A stretch of DNA of 35,444 nucleotides from contig RECU01000017.1 of assembly GCA_007693855.1 (NCBI GenBank), forward strand, positions 1 through 35,444, written 5' to 3'. Position numbers and translations under genes: made by a program. Source of the DNA: Gammaproteobacteria bacterium. Its GTDB lineage: Bacteria > Pseudomonadota > Gammaproteobacteria > Steroidobacterales > PWYM01. Under the pieces are notes generated by a model. It saw only the letters and a program-made list of their open reading frames with translations. It had not been told where the DNA came from and did not search any database. Shown in pieces: positions 26,848 through 34,933 of this stretch. The number at the start of each line of letters is the position of its first letter. Position 1 is the stretch's first letter.

Positions 26848-27406
26848 GCTCGTCCCCCGCTGCGGCCACGGCATAAATGGCCGGCAGGTGTCGCCAGTAC
26901 TCATCGATGTCCATGCCGCAGCCGAACACGTATTCGTCGGGCACCTCCAGCGCCGGGAAATCGACCGTCACCCCCGGTGCCCGCCGCGCATGGCGTTTCA
27001 CGGCCAGCACCGCGGTGGCGACACGGCGGGCGCCGGCGCGCCGGCAGGCCGCCTGGACGGCCGCCAGCGTATGGCCTTCGTCGAGGATGTCGTCGACCAC
27101 CAGTACCACGCGCCCGGAAAGTGCGAGTCGCGGCGAGACGCGCCACTCGAGGGTACCGCCGTGGCGCGCGCCGCGGTAGCGGGTCGCATGCAGGTAGTCG
27201 ACCTGATGCGGAAAACCGAAGCGTCGGCCGAGCTCCACGGTCGGCCACATGCCCCCCGACATCACGGCGAGCACCAGAGGATCCTGGTCTCCCAGCGCCT
27301 CGGCAACCGCCGCCGCCTGGGCATCAAGCGCGCGGGCCACCGCGGCCGCGTCGTGGATGACCCGTGCACGGGCCAGCAGCGCTTGCGCTCGCTCGGCGCC
27401 ACTCAT
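26837..27406 (-). CDS. Hypoxanthine-guanine phosphoribosyltransferase
   Basis: A 189-residue type I phosphoribosyltransferase that would convert hypoxanthine (or guanine) and PRPP to IMP (or GMP) in the cytosol. The PRPP-binding motif VVLVVDDILDEGHTL (100-114) is complete; MSGGMWPTVELGRRFGFPHQ (49-68) and YRG (77-79) fit the family. ATG 27406 lies four bases after the nagZ stop (TGA-CCGC-ATG); the open frame extending to 27631 is inside nagZ. It overlaps the methylthioinosine phosphorylase gene by 11 bases. The two likely act in sequence: polyamine-derived methylthioinosine to hypoxanthine to IMP. Substrate preference between hypoxanthine and guanine is inferred from this context. Confidence 0.9.
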   Translation of the reverse strand: MSGAERAQALLARARVIHDAAAVARALDAQAAAVAEALGDQDPLVLAVMSGGMWPTVELGRRFGFPHQVDYLHATRYRGARHGGTLEWRVSPRLALSGRVVLVVDDILDEGHTLAAVQAACRRAGARRVATAVLAVKRHARRAPGVTVDFPALEVPDEYVFGCGMDIDEYWRHLPAIYAVAAAGDEHER

Positions 27407-27410
27407 GCGG

Positions 27411-28457
27411 TCACTCCGGATCCAGCACCAGGCCCGGTGGCGCCGCCAGCTGTGCGATCCGTTCGCGGGCGGTGTGCCACTGCGGGAACGCCCGCAGAGA
27501 CTGCCAGTCAAGATGACGCCGGGGGCGCAGCCGCACCAGGCGAAGCTGGGCTGCCGGATCGGTATAGCCCTCGAGGTCCGCGACCACCCGACGCGCCGCA
27601 GCCGGATCGTTGCACACCAGTACCATGTCACAACCGGCCTCGAGGGCCGCCTGTGCCCGACCGGTCGGACCGCCGCCGGACACCGCCCCCTGCATGCTCA
27701 GATCATCACTGAACACTGCGCCATCAAACCCGAGGCGGCCGCGCAGCTCCTCCCGGATCCAGCGGAACGAGAAGCCCGCCGGGCGCGGATCGACCTCCGG
27801 ATAGATCACATGGCCCATCATCAGCCCGGGCAAGCCGGCATCGACCATGCGGCGGAAGGGCTCGATGTCGTCCAGCAGCTCGCCCCAGCCACGCCGGTCC
27901 ACCGCCTCGGCCACATGCGAATCGGCCACCGCAGCGCCGTGGCCGGGAAAGTGCTTGCCCACGGCCGCCATGCCGGCATCGCGCATCCCGAGCATCAACG
28001 CCTGACCCAGGACCGCCACTGCCTCGGGTTCACGATGCAGGGCGCGGTCGCCGATCACCTGCGCCACCCCGCGATCGAGATCGAGCACCGGCGCGAAGCT
28101 GAGGTCCACATGGCAGGCTCTGAGCTCCGCCGCCAGCAGCCAGCCGAACAGCCGCGCCACCTCGCGCGCTTCCCGCGGGCTGGCGTCGTAGAGATGACCA
28201 AGCAGGCGCACCGGCGGCAAGACGGTGAAATCCTGACGACAGCGCTGCACGCGGCCCCCCTCCTGATCGATGGCCACAAGCAGCGCCGGGGTACGCAGGG
28301 CATGGATGCTGTCGACCAGCGCGGTCAGCTGTGCCGCCGAGACATGGTTGCGGGCAAACAGGATGACGCCACCGACCTCCGGACGCAGCAGCAGTTCACG
28401 CTCGTCGGGCCGCAGCTCCGGGCCGGCGAGATCGACCATGACCGGCCCGAGTGTCAC
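27411..28457 (-). CDS. nagZ: Beta-N-acetylglucosaminidase NagZ
   Basis: NagZ is a cytosolic family 3 glycoside hydrolase that removes GlcNAc from anhydro-muropeptides during peptidoglycan recycling; its product can also signal beta-lactamase induction in some species. The 348-residue length is normal. Key parts are GPVMVDLAG at the start, AIDQEGGRVQR (62-72), the mobile loop KHFPGHG (168-174) with its acid-base His in HGAAVADSH, and FSDDLSMQGA (249-258), containing the nucleophile Asp. There is no signal peptide, as expected. Start GTG 28457 overlaps the YkuD gene stop as GTGA, so translation of the two is coupled. Confidence 0.96.
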   Translation of the reverse strand: MTLGPVMVDLAGPELRPDERELLLRPEVGGVILFARNHVSAAQLTALVDSIHALRTPALLVAIDQEGGRVQRCRQDFTVLPPVRLLGHLYDASPREAREVARLFGWLLAAELRACHVDLSFAPVLDLDRGVAQVIGDRALHREPEAVAVLGQALMLGMRDAGMAAVGKHFPGHGAAVADSHVAEAVDRRGWGELLDDIEPFRRMVDAGLPGLMMGHVIYPEVDPRPAGFSFRWIREELRGRLGFDGAVFSDDLSMQGAVSGGGPTGRAQAALEAGCDMVLVCNDPAAARRVVADLEGYTDPAAQLRLVRLRPRRHLDWQSLRAFPQWHTARERIAQLAAPPGLVLDPE

Positions 28458-28981
28458 TCGACGATCCTCACCAGCGTGCCCACCGGCACGCGCTCGAACA
28501 GCTCGATGACATCGGCATTGCGCATCCGCACACAGCCGTGAGAACGGGGGACGCCCATGGGCTCGGTGTCCGGCGTCCCATGGATGTAGATGAAGCGGCG
28601 CATGGTGTCGACGTCACCCAGCCGGTTGACTCCCGGCTCGAGCCCGCTCAGCCAGAGGATGCGGCTGAGGATCCAGTCTCGCGCCGGATAGCGCGCGGCG
28701 AGCGCCGGCGACCAGATCTCGCCGGTCGGACGACGCCCCACCAGCACCGCGCCGGCAGGCAGGCCCGCGCCGATCCGCGCCCGGATGCAATGGCGACCGC
28801 GAGGGGTACAGCCACTGCCGAACTGCTCACCGGGGCCCTGCAACGCCGTGGAGACAGGGTAGTCCCCGAGGCGCTCGCCAGCGCGCCACAGCCCGAGGCG
28901 CTGGTCCCGCAGGGACACCTCGAGGCGCAGCTCGGGCCGCACAGGCGAGGCATGGCGTGTATGGGTGACTGCAGCGTCCAT
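28454..28981 (-). CDS. YkuD-domain L,D-transpeptidase/carboxypeptidase-like protein without signal peptide
   Basis: A 175-residue YkuD-fold protein. The catalytic region is intact: IHGTPDTEPMGVPRSHGCVR (133-152) with His134, His148 and the nucleophile Cys150. YkuD enzymes usually cross-link peptidoglycan in the periplasm, but this protein starts MDAAVTHTRHASPVRPELRL with no signal peptide or anchor and goes straight into the domain. It is the first gene of the unit and overlaps cytosolic NagZ by GTGA. A cytosolic recycling role, such as L,D-carboxypeptidase trimming of muropeptides, is therefore an attractive inference; a missed upstream start seems unlikely because HK4 is divergent just beyond. 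The family is certain, the reaction is not. Confidence 0.85.
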   Translation of the reverse strand: MDAAVTHTRHASPVRPELRLEVSLRDQRLGLWRAGERLGDYPVSTALQGPGEQFGSGCTPRGRHCIRARIGAGLPAGAVLVGRRPTGEIWSPALAARYPARDWILSRILWLSGLEPGVNRLGDVDTMRRFIYIHGTPDTEPMGVPRSHGCVRMRNADVIELFERVPVGTLVRIVE

Positions 28982-29009
28982 GGTCGCATCTTACCCGGAG
29001 CGCGCGGAC

Positions 29010-29036
29010 TGAAGAATCCCGGACTGCGGACGATAC
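29010..29036 (+). promoter_or_regulatory. FliA-like promoter candidate for HK4 operon
   Basis: TGAAGAAT (29010-29017), 11 bases, GACGATAC (29029-29036); matches to the sigma-28 consensus are 5/8 and 6/8 with exact spacing, about 40 bases before the HK4 start. It lies in the divergent gap shared with the YkuD-nagZ unit. Confidence 0.3.
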
Positions 29037-29076
29037 AGTCCCGAGTGCTGCTCAAGATCTGTCTCAGGGAGTGCCC

Positions 29077-32000
29077 GTGGGGGACATGTCCAACCTCATC
29101 ACCCGTCAACCGGCCCTGTCCGTCAAGGAACTGATCGCCGGTCTCAAGCCCCGGCCCACAGCACTAGTGGAGGCCGATGCCCAGGGCGTGATCTGCTGGT
29201 GCAATGCCGCGTGGGAACGCGCCAGCGGCTGGACGGCAACAGCGCTCGCCGGCACGCCCCTGCGTCCACTGCTTGCGCAACGCTACGAGCACTCGCCGGA
29301 GCTCGAGAGTCTGATTGCCGCGCTCGATGCGGGTCAAGCCGCAGGTGCCACGGTCGAACTCACCCAGCGCGACACGGGCCACCAATGGGCGGAGGTGGAA
29401 CTCGAGCCCAGGGCAGACGGCGGCTGGCTGGTGCTTGAGCGCGATGTCACCGAGCGCCTGGCGAGCGAGCATCGATTACAGGCGTTATGGCGGGCAGGCA
29501 CGGAGGGGATCATCGAGTTCGCCGCCGACGGCACTGTGGTGGCCTGCAATGACGCCGCGCAGACCATCCTCAAGCTCTCAGCCGAGGCGCTGATCGGCCG
29601 CAAGCCTACGGATCCCGACTGGCAGGCGATTCGCGAAGATGGCAGTCCATTCCCCGGCGAAGAACACGCCGCGAGCATCACGCTGCGCACCGGCGAGGCG
29701 GTCAACGACTGTATCGTCGGGATTCCTGCAGCGCGCGGGCGTATCCGCTGGGTCAGCTCCTCGACCCGCGCACTACACGACACGCAGGGTGTACTGACCG
29801 GAGCCATTGCCGTGGTCCGTGACGTCACCCGTCAACGGGAGGCCACGACCCGGCTGAGCACGCTTATCCGCGGGGCAGGCGTGGGCACCTGGGAGGTTGA
29901 CCTCGCCAGCGGTCGGGCCACTCGCGACGCCGTGTGGGGCGAGATGCTCGGCCTCGCTGTCGAGGAGATCCCCGATTCGATCGACGGCTGGCAGCGGCTG
30001 GTGCACCCGGAGGACGCGCCGCGTGTCGCCAGTGCCCGCGATGCGCATCTGAGCGGAGCAATGCCCGAGTACCGCTGCGAGTACCGGTTGCGTCGTGCCG
30101 ACGGTCAATGGGCCTGGATCCTCGATGCCGGCCAGGTCATCGAGCGGGATTTTTCCGGTCACCCCAGGCGTATCGCTGGAGTACATATCGACATCTCCGA
30201 ATTGCGCGAGGCGCATGCCCAGGTCACCCGCAGCAGTCGACGACTCGCCGAACAGCGCAGCGAGTTGCAGGCCATTATCGACGCCATTCCAGCGCTGGTG
30301 TTCTACAAGGATGCCGCCAACCGGATCCTCGATCTGAACCGCACTGCGGCGCAGGCCGTCGGACTGCCGGTCGAGGACGTTCGCGGCCATCGTGTCGAGG
30401 AACTGTTTCCACCCGAAGATGCCGGGAAATGCCTGGCAGACGATCAGGCCGTCTTGCGCACGGGCCGACCAAGCCTCGGTATCCTCGAACGCTACCGCGA
30501 TGCCAAGGGCAGGTATCGGAGTCTGCGCACGGACAAGATCCCCCTGCGTGGGCCGGACGGGCACTGTGATCGCCTGGTCTCGGTCGCGGTCGATGTCAGT
30601 GAGCAGCTCGCGCGCGAACAGCGTATTGAACAGGACCTCGCGGAGGCTCAGGCCGCCAGCCTCGCCAAGAGTCGCTTCCTGGAAAGTCTGGGACATGAAA
30701 TCCGTACGGCGTTGACGGCGATTCTCGGCTATGCCGACATGCTCGGCGACCCCGCCACAGGCCCCGTTGGTAGCGCGCGTGAGGACACCGCCGCGGTGCT
30801 GCGCCGCGCAGGCGAGCGACTGCTCACCACCATCAACGACATCCTCGATCTCTCACAGCTCGAAGCCGGCACACTCGCGCTGGAAACGGTCGACATGTCG
30901 CTGGTCGACCTGGTACGCGAGATCGAGCTGTCGATGCGCCCTCGCCTCTCGGCAACGGGCACTGGGCTTCGCCTGGGGCTGCTCACGCCGATCCCGGAGC
31001 GCGTGGTCAGCGCCCCCGCCCGTCTTCGCCAGATTCTCGTCAAGCTGATCGATCACGCCTTGAAAGTCAGCCTGGGCGGTGAAATCGCCATCGAATTGAG
31101 CCGTGAGGGCACCCCGAGAGGTGAGCGATTACTCGTTCAGATTGGCGCCGACACCCCCGGGATGGCCCCTGCGGACGCGGAGGACCCGTTCGAGCCGATA
31201 CCACACGCCCACGGGGCCACCCCCCCCCACCATGACACCACACGGCTCGGATTGATGACTGCCCGTCGGCTGGCCCGGCTCCTCGGTGGTGAGCTGCGTC
31301 TGCGGACGCAGGACGGTGCAGGCCAGGCCGGCTTCCTGCTCGAGCTGCCGCTGGTCGCCAGCATCGGTACCAGTGTGGTCGAGACGCTGCCAGAGCACCG
31401 TCCGCCCCCCCCCTCCCGGAGCCCCAGTGCACGCCCCCTCGAGGGTCTGGACGTGCTGGTGGTCGAGGACGGCGAGGACAATCGCCGGCTGATCTGCCAC
31501 TACCTCGAGAGTGCCGGCGCCCGCGTCTCAGATGTCGCCAACGGCGCCGCCGCCCTCGAACAACTTTCCCGACGGCACCACCAGGGCCGGCCGCCGGGCC
31601 TGGTCGTCAGCGATATCGACATGCCCGTGATGGACGGCTATCAGCTCGCGCGCGAGGCGGCACGGATGGCCATCGCCCCGCCCATGCTGGCGCTGACGGC
31701 GCACGCCCTGCCGGAGGACCGGGCCCGTTGCGAGGCCGCCGGATTCGACGCCTACCTGATCAAGCCGATAGACCGCCAGGCACTGCTGGACACCTGCCTT
31801 GCCCTGGTTCGCGATATCAGTCCCGTGAACATGGTCACGGCGAGCGTGCACGAAAGTGGAGAACATGACGCCATGTTGAGTGAATTTGCCGATGATCCCG
31901 ACATGCAGCCGCTGCTCGCCGAATTCGTCGGCGAGCTCCCAGAGCGTGTCAGCCACCTGAGTGTCCTGGCAGCCGCTGGCGAGTACAGTGAGTTAGGGCG

Positions 32001-32208
32001 GCTCGCCCACCAGCTCAAGGGCGCCGGTGGAGGCTACGGCTATCCCGCGATCACCGAGGCGGCCGCGCTCCTGGAGCGCGCGGCACGCGAGCCGGCCGTC
32101 GAGGCGACCGCAGTGGCGGATGCTCTCGCCAGCCTGGCGGACGTCTGCGATGCGGCGGCCATTGCGCTGGACATCCCGGCAGCGGCCCAAGTCGGGAGCG
32201 TACGGTGA
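29077..32208 (+). CDS. Hybrid histidine kinase-like protein with degenerate ATPase (HK4: four PAS-HisKA-dead HATPase-REC-HPt)
   Basis: About 1043 residues, soluble. GTG 29077 follows AGGGAG by five bases; ATG 29086 is the alternative. Four PAS domains lie at about 22-128, 130-255, 262-380 and 392-515. The HisKA helix keeps the phospho-acceptor His (H540) in LGHEIRTALTAILGY, although the usual Pro after HEIRT is Ala. The ATP-binding domain is degraded at all three boxes: N box KLIDHALKVS instead of NLVGNAIKFT, GADTPGM instead of RDTGIGM, and DTTRLGL instead of GGTGLGL. The frame is open throughout and both flanks align, so it is not a frameshift artefact. The receiver keeps VED, D846 and K896; the C-terminal HPt keeps LAHQLKGAGGGYGYP with H978. 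It probably relays rather than makes phosphate. It overlaps the c-di-GMP gene by GTGA. Confidence 0.93.
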   Translation: MGDMSNLITRQPALSVKELIAGLKPRPTALVEADAQGVICWCNAAWERASGWTATALAGTPLRPLLAQRYEHSPELESLIAALDAGQAAGATVELTQRDTGHQWAEVELEPRADGGWLVLERDVTERLASEHRLQALWRAGTEGIIEFAADGTVVACNDAAQTILKLSAEALIGRKPTDPDWQAIREDGSPFPGEEHAASITLRTGEAVNDCIVGIPAARGRIRWVSSSTRALHDTQGVLTGAIAVVRDVTRQREATTRLSTLIRGAGVGTWEVDLASGRATRDAVWGEMLGLAVEEIPDSIDGWQRLVHPEDAPRVASARDAHLSGAMPEYRCEYRLRRADGQWAWILDAGQVIERDFSGHPRRIAGVHIDISELREAHAQVTRSSRRLAEQRSELQAIIDAIPALVFYKDAANRILDLNRTAAQAVGLPVEDVRGHRVEELFPPEDAGKCLADDQAVLRTGRPSLGILERYRDAKGRYRSLRTDKIPLRGPDGHCDRLVSVAVDVSEQLAREQRIEQDLAEAQAASLAKSRFLESLGHEIRTALTAILGYADMLGDPATGPVGSAREDTAAVLRRAGERLLTTINDILDLSQLEAGTLALETVDMSLVDLVREIELSMRPRLSATGTGLRLGLLTPIPERVVSAPARLRQILVKLIDHALKVSLGGEIAIELSREGTPRGERLLVQIGADTPGMAPADAEDPFEPIPHAHGATPPHHDTTRLGLMTARRLARLLGGELRLRTQDGAGQAGFLLELPLVASIGTSVVETLPEHRPPPPSRSPSARPLEGLDVLVVEDGEDNRRLICHYLESAGARVSDVANGAAALEQLSRRHHQGRPPGLVVSDIDMPVMDGYQLAREAARMAIAPPMLALTAHALPEDRARCEAAGFDAYLIKPIDRQALLDTCLALVRDISPVNMVTASVHESGEHDAMLSEFADDPDMQPLLAEFVGELPERVSHLSVLAAAGEYSELGRLAHQLKGAGGGYGYPAITEAAALLERAAREPAVEATAVADALASLADVCDAAAIALDIPAAAQVGSVR

Positions 32209-33965
32209 CCGGATGTGCGAAGGCCACTCATCAGGTGCTGCTGGTGGATGACGACCGCACCATCCAGCGCCTGACCGAGGCCTTTCTCAAACCGCTGGAT
32301 GTAGACTGCGAATTCGCCGGATGCGGCGCTGAGGCCTTCGAGTCCCTGGCGCGCAGGCTGCCAGACCTGATCCTCCTCGACCACGAGATGCCGGGCGAGT
32401 CGGGCCTGGAGATCCTGGAGCGGCTGAAGGCAGACCCTATCCTCGCCCAGATCCCGGTCATCTACGCCACCGGCACCGAGAAGGAAACAGTCATCAGCCG
32501 CTGCTTCGAGGCCGGCGCCAACGACTATATCCAGAAACCGATCCGCCGCCCCGAGCTCGTCGCCCGGGTCCAGTCGGTGCTGGAGCGCCAGCGCATGATG
32601 CGCGAACTCTGGACGAATGCACGCACCGACAGCCTGACCGGACTGCCCAACCGCCTGCTGCTGCAGGAGACGCTGGGCCGGGCCATCGAGCGCGCCCACC
32701 ACGACCCGAATTACCACTTCGCCGTGCTGTTTCTCGACTTTGATCGGTTCAAAATGATCAACGACAGCCTCGGACACGAGATCGGCGACATGCTGCTCCA
32801 ACAGATCGCCAGCCGGCTGCGGAGAAATCTCCGTAGCGAGGATGCGATCGTGCGCGACAGTCAGATGACCACACTGTCACGCCTCGGCGGGGATGAATTC
32901 GTCATCCTGCTTGGGGACATCCCGGACGAAGATGCCGCAGCCGCGGTGGCCACCCGTCTGCTCAACGTCCTCAACCGCCCCTATTCTCTGGCGGGCAACA
33001 CCGTGAATTCCACCGCCAGCATTGGTGTGGTCTGCAGTGATCGTGTTTACCGGACTGCCGACGAAATGCTGCGGGATGCCGACATCGCGATGTACGAAGC
33101 CAAGGCCCGCGGCAAGGCCTGCCATGTGGTCTTCGACCCTTGCATGCACGCCGCCGTGGTCGAGCGCCACCGCATCGAGAGTGATCTTCGCCATGCGGTG
33201 GGCACAGACCAGATCCACCTTATGTATCAGCCGATCTTCTCCATCGAGGATGGCGGCGTGATCGGCATGGAGGCGTTGGCGCGCTGGGCGCATCCTGAGC
33301 TGGGGCCCATACCCCCCGACCGGTTCATTCCCGTCGCCGAGGAAACTGGCCTGATTATCCCGCTGGGTGAACAGGTACTGCATGCCGCATGCAGGCAGTT
33401 CCAGCAGTGGCGGCGTCAGCATGCGGGGCTCAAGTACGTCAGTGTCAACGTATCGCCCGCACAGCTGGAAATCGGCGGCTTCGCCACACTGGTCCGGGAT
33501 ATCGTGATCCAGCACGGAATGACTCCGGATGAACTGCAGCTGGAGGTCACCGAGTCGATGATCATGAGCCGCCCCGAGACGGCGGTGACCCTGCTGCAGG
33601 AACTCAAAGCCCTGGGTATCCGCCTGGCCATGGACGACTTTGGCACCGGCTACTCATCGCTGTCCTGTCTGCACCGCTTCCCGTTCGACGTCATCAAGAT
33701 CGACCGCTCTTTCGTACAGGAGCTTAACGGCGAGCGTAGCGAGTTTGTCGCCCTGGTACACGCCATCGTGAACCTCGCCTATAACCTGGGCATGGAATGC
33801 GTCGCGGAGGGCATCGAGACCCACGAACAGGTTGCCGTCCTGCTGGCGGTCGACTGTCTCTACGGTCAAGGCTATCTGCTGGGTCGGCCTGCGGCCGCTG
33901 ACGGAGTCTTTCCCCCATCCTGGTACAATGCCGCGCCCGCGGTCGCCTCGCAGCTGAGTGCCTGA
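32205..33965 (+). CDS. Response regulator with GGDEF and EAL domains (c-di-GMP turnover)
   Basis: A 586-residue three-domain protein. The receiver (about 9-128) has DDD (15-17), acceptor D59 and K111. The GGDEF domain (about 138-310) has the intact signature RLGGDEF (226-232) and FLDFDRFKMINDSLGHEIGD, so cyclase activity is possible. The EAL domain (about 320-565) keeps EALAR (356-360), NVSPAQL, EVTES, MDDFGTGYSSL, KIDRSF, EGIET and GQGYLLGRP, so c-di-GMP hydrolysis is also likely. A seven-to-eight-residue insertion (about 215-224) separates an RSED resembling the inhibitory RxxD site from GGDEF. Start GTG 32205 overlaps the HK4 stop as GTGA. Phosphorylation by the HK4 HPt domain would set its net direction; motAB lies just downstream in the opposite orientation. 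Confidence 0.95.
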   Translation: MTGCAKATHQVLLVDDDRTIQRLTEAFLKPLDVDCEFAGCGAEAFESLARRLPDLILLDHEMPGESGLEILERLKADPILAQIPVIYATGTEKETVISRCFEAGANDYIQKPIRRPELVARVQSVLERQRMMRELWTNARTDSLTGLPNRLLLQETLGRAIERAHHDPNYHFAVLFLDFDRFKMINDSLGHEIGDMLLQQIASRLRRNLRSEDAIVRDSQMTTLSRLGGDEFVILLGDIPDEDAAAAVATRLLNVLNRPYSLAGNTVNSTASIGVVCSDRVYRTADEMLRDADIAMYEAKARGKACHVVFDPCMHAAVVERHRIESDLRHAVGTDQIHLMYQPIFSIEDGGVIGMEALARWAHPELGPIPPDRFIPVAEETGLIIPLGEQVLHAACRQFQQWRRQHAGLKYVSVNVSPAQLEIGGFATLVRDIVIQHGMTPDELQLEVTESMIMSRPETAVTLLQELKALGIRLAMDDFGTGYSSLSCLHRFPFDVIKIDRSFVQELNGERSEFVALVHAIVNLAYNLGMECVAEGIETHEQVAVLLAVDCLYGQGYLLGRPAAADGVFPPSWYNAAPAVASQLSA

Positions 33966-33982
33966 GCCGACCACACACGCTC

Positions 33983-34014
33983 GGCGGTGCTGTCCGTCAG
34001 AGCACCACACCGCC
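33983..34014. terminator. Possible bidirectional terminator hairpin
   Basis: In the 68-base convergent gap, GGTGCT (33986-33991) pairs with AGCACC (34001-34006), and the outer GGC pairs with GCC (34012-34014) across a small bulge. No T tract follows on either strand, so it is a weak candidate. Confidence 0.35.
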
Positions 34015-34033
34015 TGCCAGTATCACTGCCTTC

Positions 34034-34906
34034 CTAGAGAGAGGCGGCGCTGTCCTCAGCAGTGACACCATCGTCGCGGATCGCCTGCTCGGCCGCCCGG
34101 TTGAGCACCACGATGGAGACTCGGCGATTCATCGGATTGGCGGGATCTTCGGCATCCAGCAGCACCGTCGAGGCGAGCCCCACGATGCGCATGATCTTGT
34201 TCGGGTCCATGCCGGACATGACCAGCTGCCGGCGCGCGGCATTGGCCCGATCATTGGAAAGCTCCCAGTTGCTGTAGCCGGTATCACCGGCTGCGAACGG
34301 CGTGGCGTCGGTATGCCCGGTGATACTCACCCGGTTGCCCACGGTGTTGAGCAATGACGCCAGCTCATCGAGAATTTCAATCGTATGCGCCTGCAGTCGC
34401 GGGCTGCCCAGCTCGAACATGGGCCGGCCCTCGAGATCGATAATCTGGATGCGCAGCCCTTCATCGGTGATCTCGATCAGCAGCTGATCGCGGTACTGGC
34501 TGAGTGTCTCGCTCGCGTCGATCGCATCCTCGATCCGCTGCTTCAGCTCTTCGAACTCAGCCGTCTCGAGCGCCGCGAGGGTCTCCTGCAGGTCTGCCGA
34601 AGGCAAGTCGCCACGGAACACCTCGCCGTCCTGGAGACGGAAATCATCGCCGCCCCCGGGAATCGGCCTTGACTGCTCACCCACGGCATCGCCGCCCTGC
34701 ATGGCAACCCGCAAGGGGTTATCGAAGTAATCGGCGATCCCGCGGCGCTGCTCCTCGTCGGTGACACCGAGCAGCCACATGAGCAGGAAAAACGCCATCA
34801 TGGCGGTGACGAAATCGGCGTAGGCGATTTTCCAGGCTCCGCCATGATGCCCATGGCCACCTGATTTCTTGACCTTCTTGATGATCAGCGGTTGTTCTGC
34901 GCCCAT
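34034..34906 (-). CDS. motB: Flagellar motor stator protein MotB
   Basis: MotB is the peptidoglycan-anchored stator subunit of the flagellar motor. The 290-residue protein has a basic, His/Gly-rich cytoplasmic start (KKVKKSGGHGHHGG), a single transmembrane helix (about 27-46) with the essential ion-carrying D31 in KIAYADFVTAMMAFFLLMWL, the plug-like DYFDNPLRV, a linker, and a C-terminal OmpA-like domain (about 150-270) with SITGHTDATPF and NWELSNDRANAARRQL. The helix is of the proton-type MotB pattern rather than PomB, which suggests proton drive. ATG 34906 lies 27 bases after the motA stop; the ribosome site is weak (AGGCAGG). Same operon as motA. Confidence 0.96.
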   Translation of the reverse strand: MGAEQPLIIKKVKKSGGHGHHGGAWKIAYADFVTAMMAFFLLMWLLGVTDEEQRRGIADYFDNPLRVAMQGGDAVGEQSRPIPGGGDDFRLQDGEVFRGDLPSADLQETLAALETAEFEELKQRIEDAIDASETLSQYRDQLLIEITDEGLRIQIIDLEGRPMFELGSPRLQAHTIEILDELASLLNTVGNRVSITGHTDATPFAAGDTGYSNWELSNDRANAARRQLVMSGMDPNKIMRIVGLASTVLLDAEDPANPMNRRVSIVVLNRAAEQAIRDDGVTAEDSAASL

Positions 34907-34933
34907 TGGAGATGCCTGCCTGAGCCGCGCGCG

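Noticed and set aside
31214-31232. C-run in the HK4 ATPase region as a possible frameshift causing the degenerate motifs
   Set aside because: The N box and G1 changes lie before the run, and the receiver and HPt after it are in the same frame with matching helices just downstream (LARLLGGELRL), so no frame change is needed.
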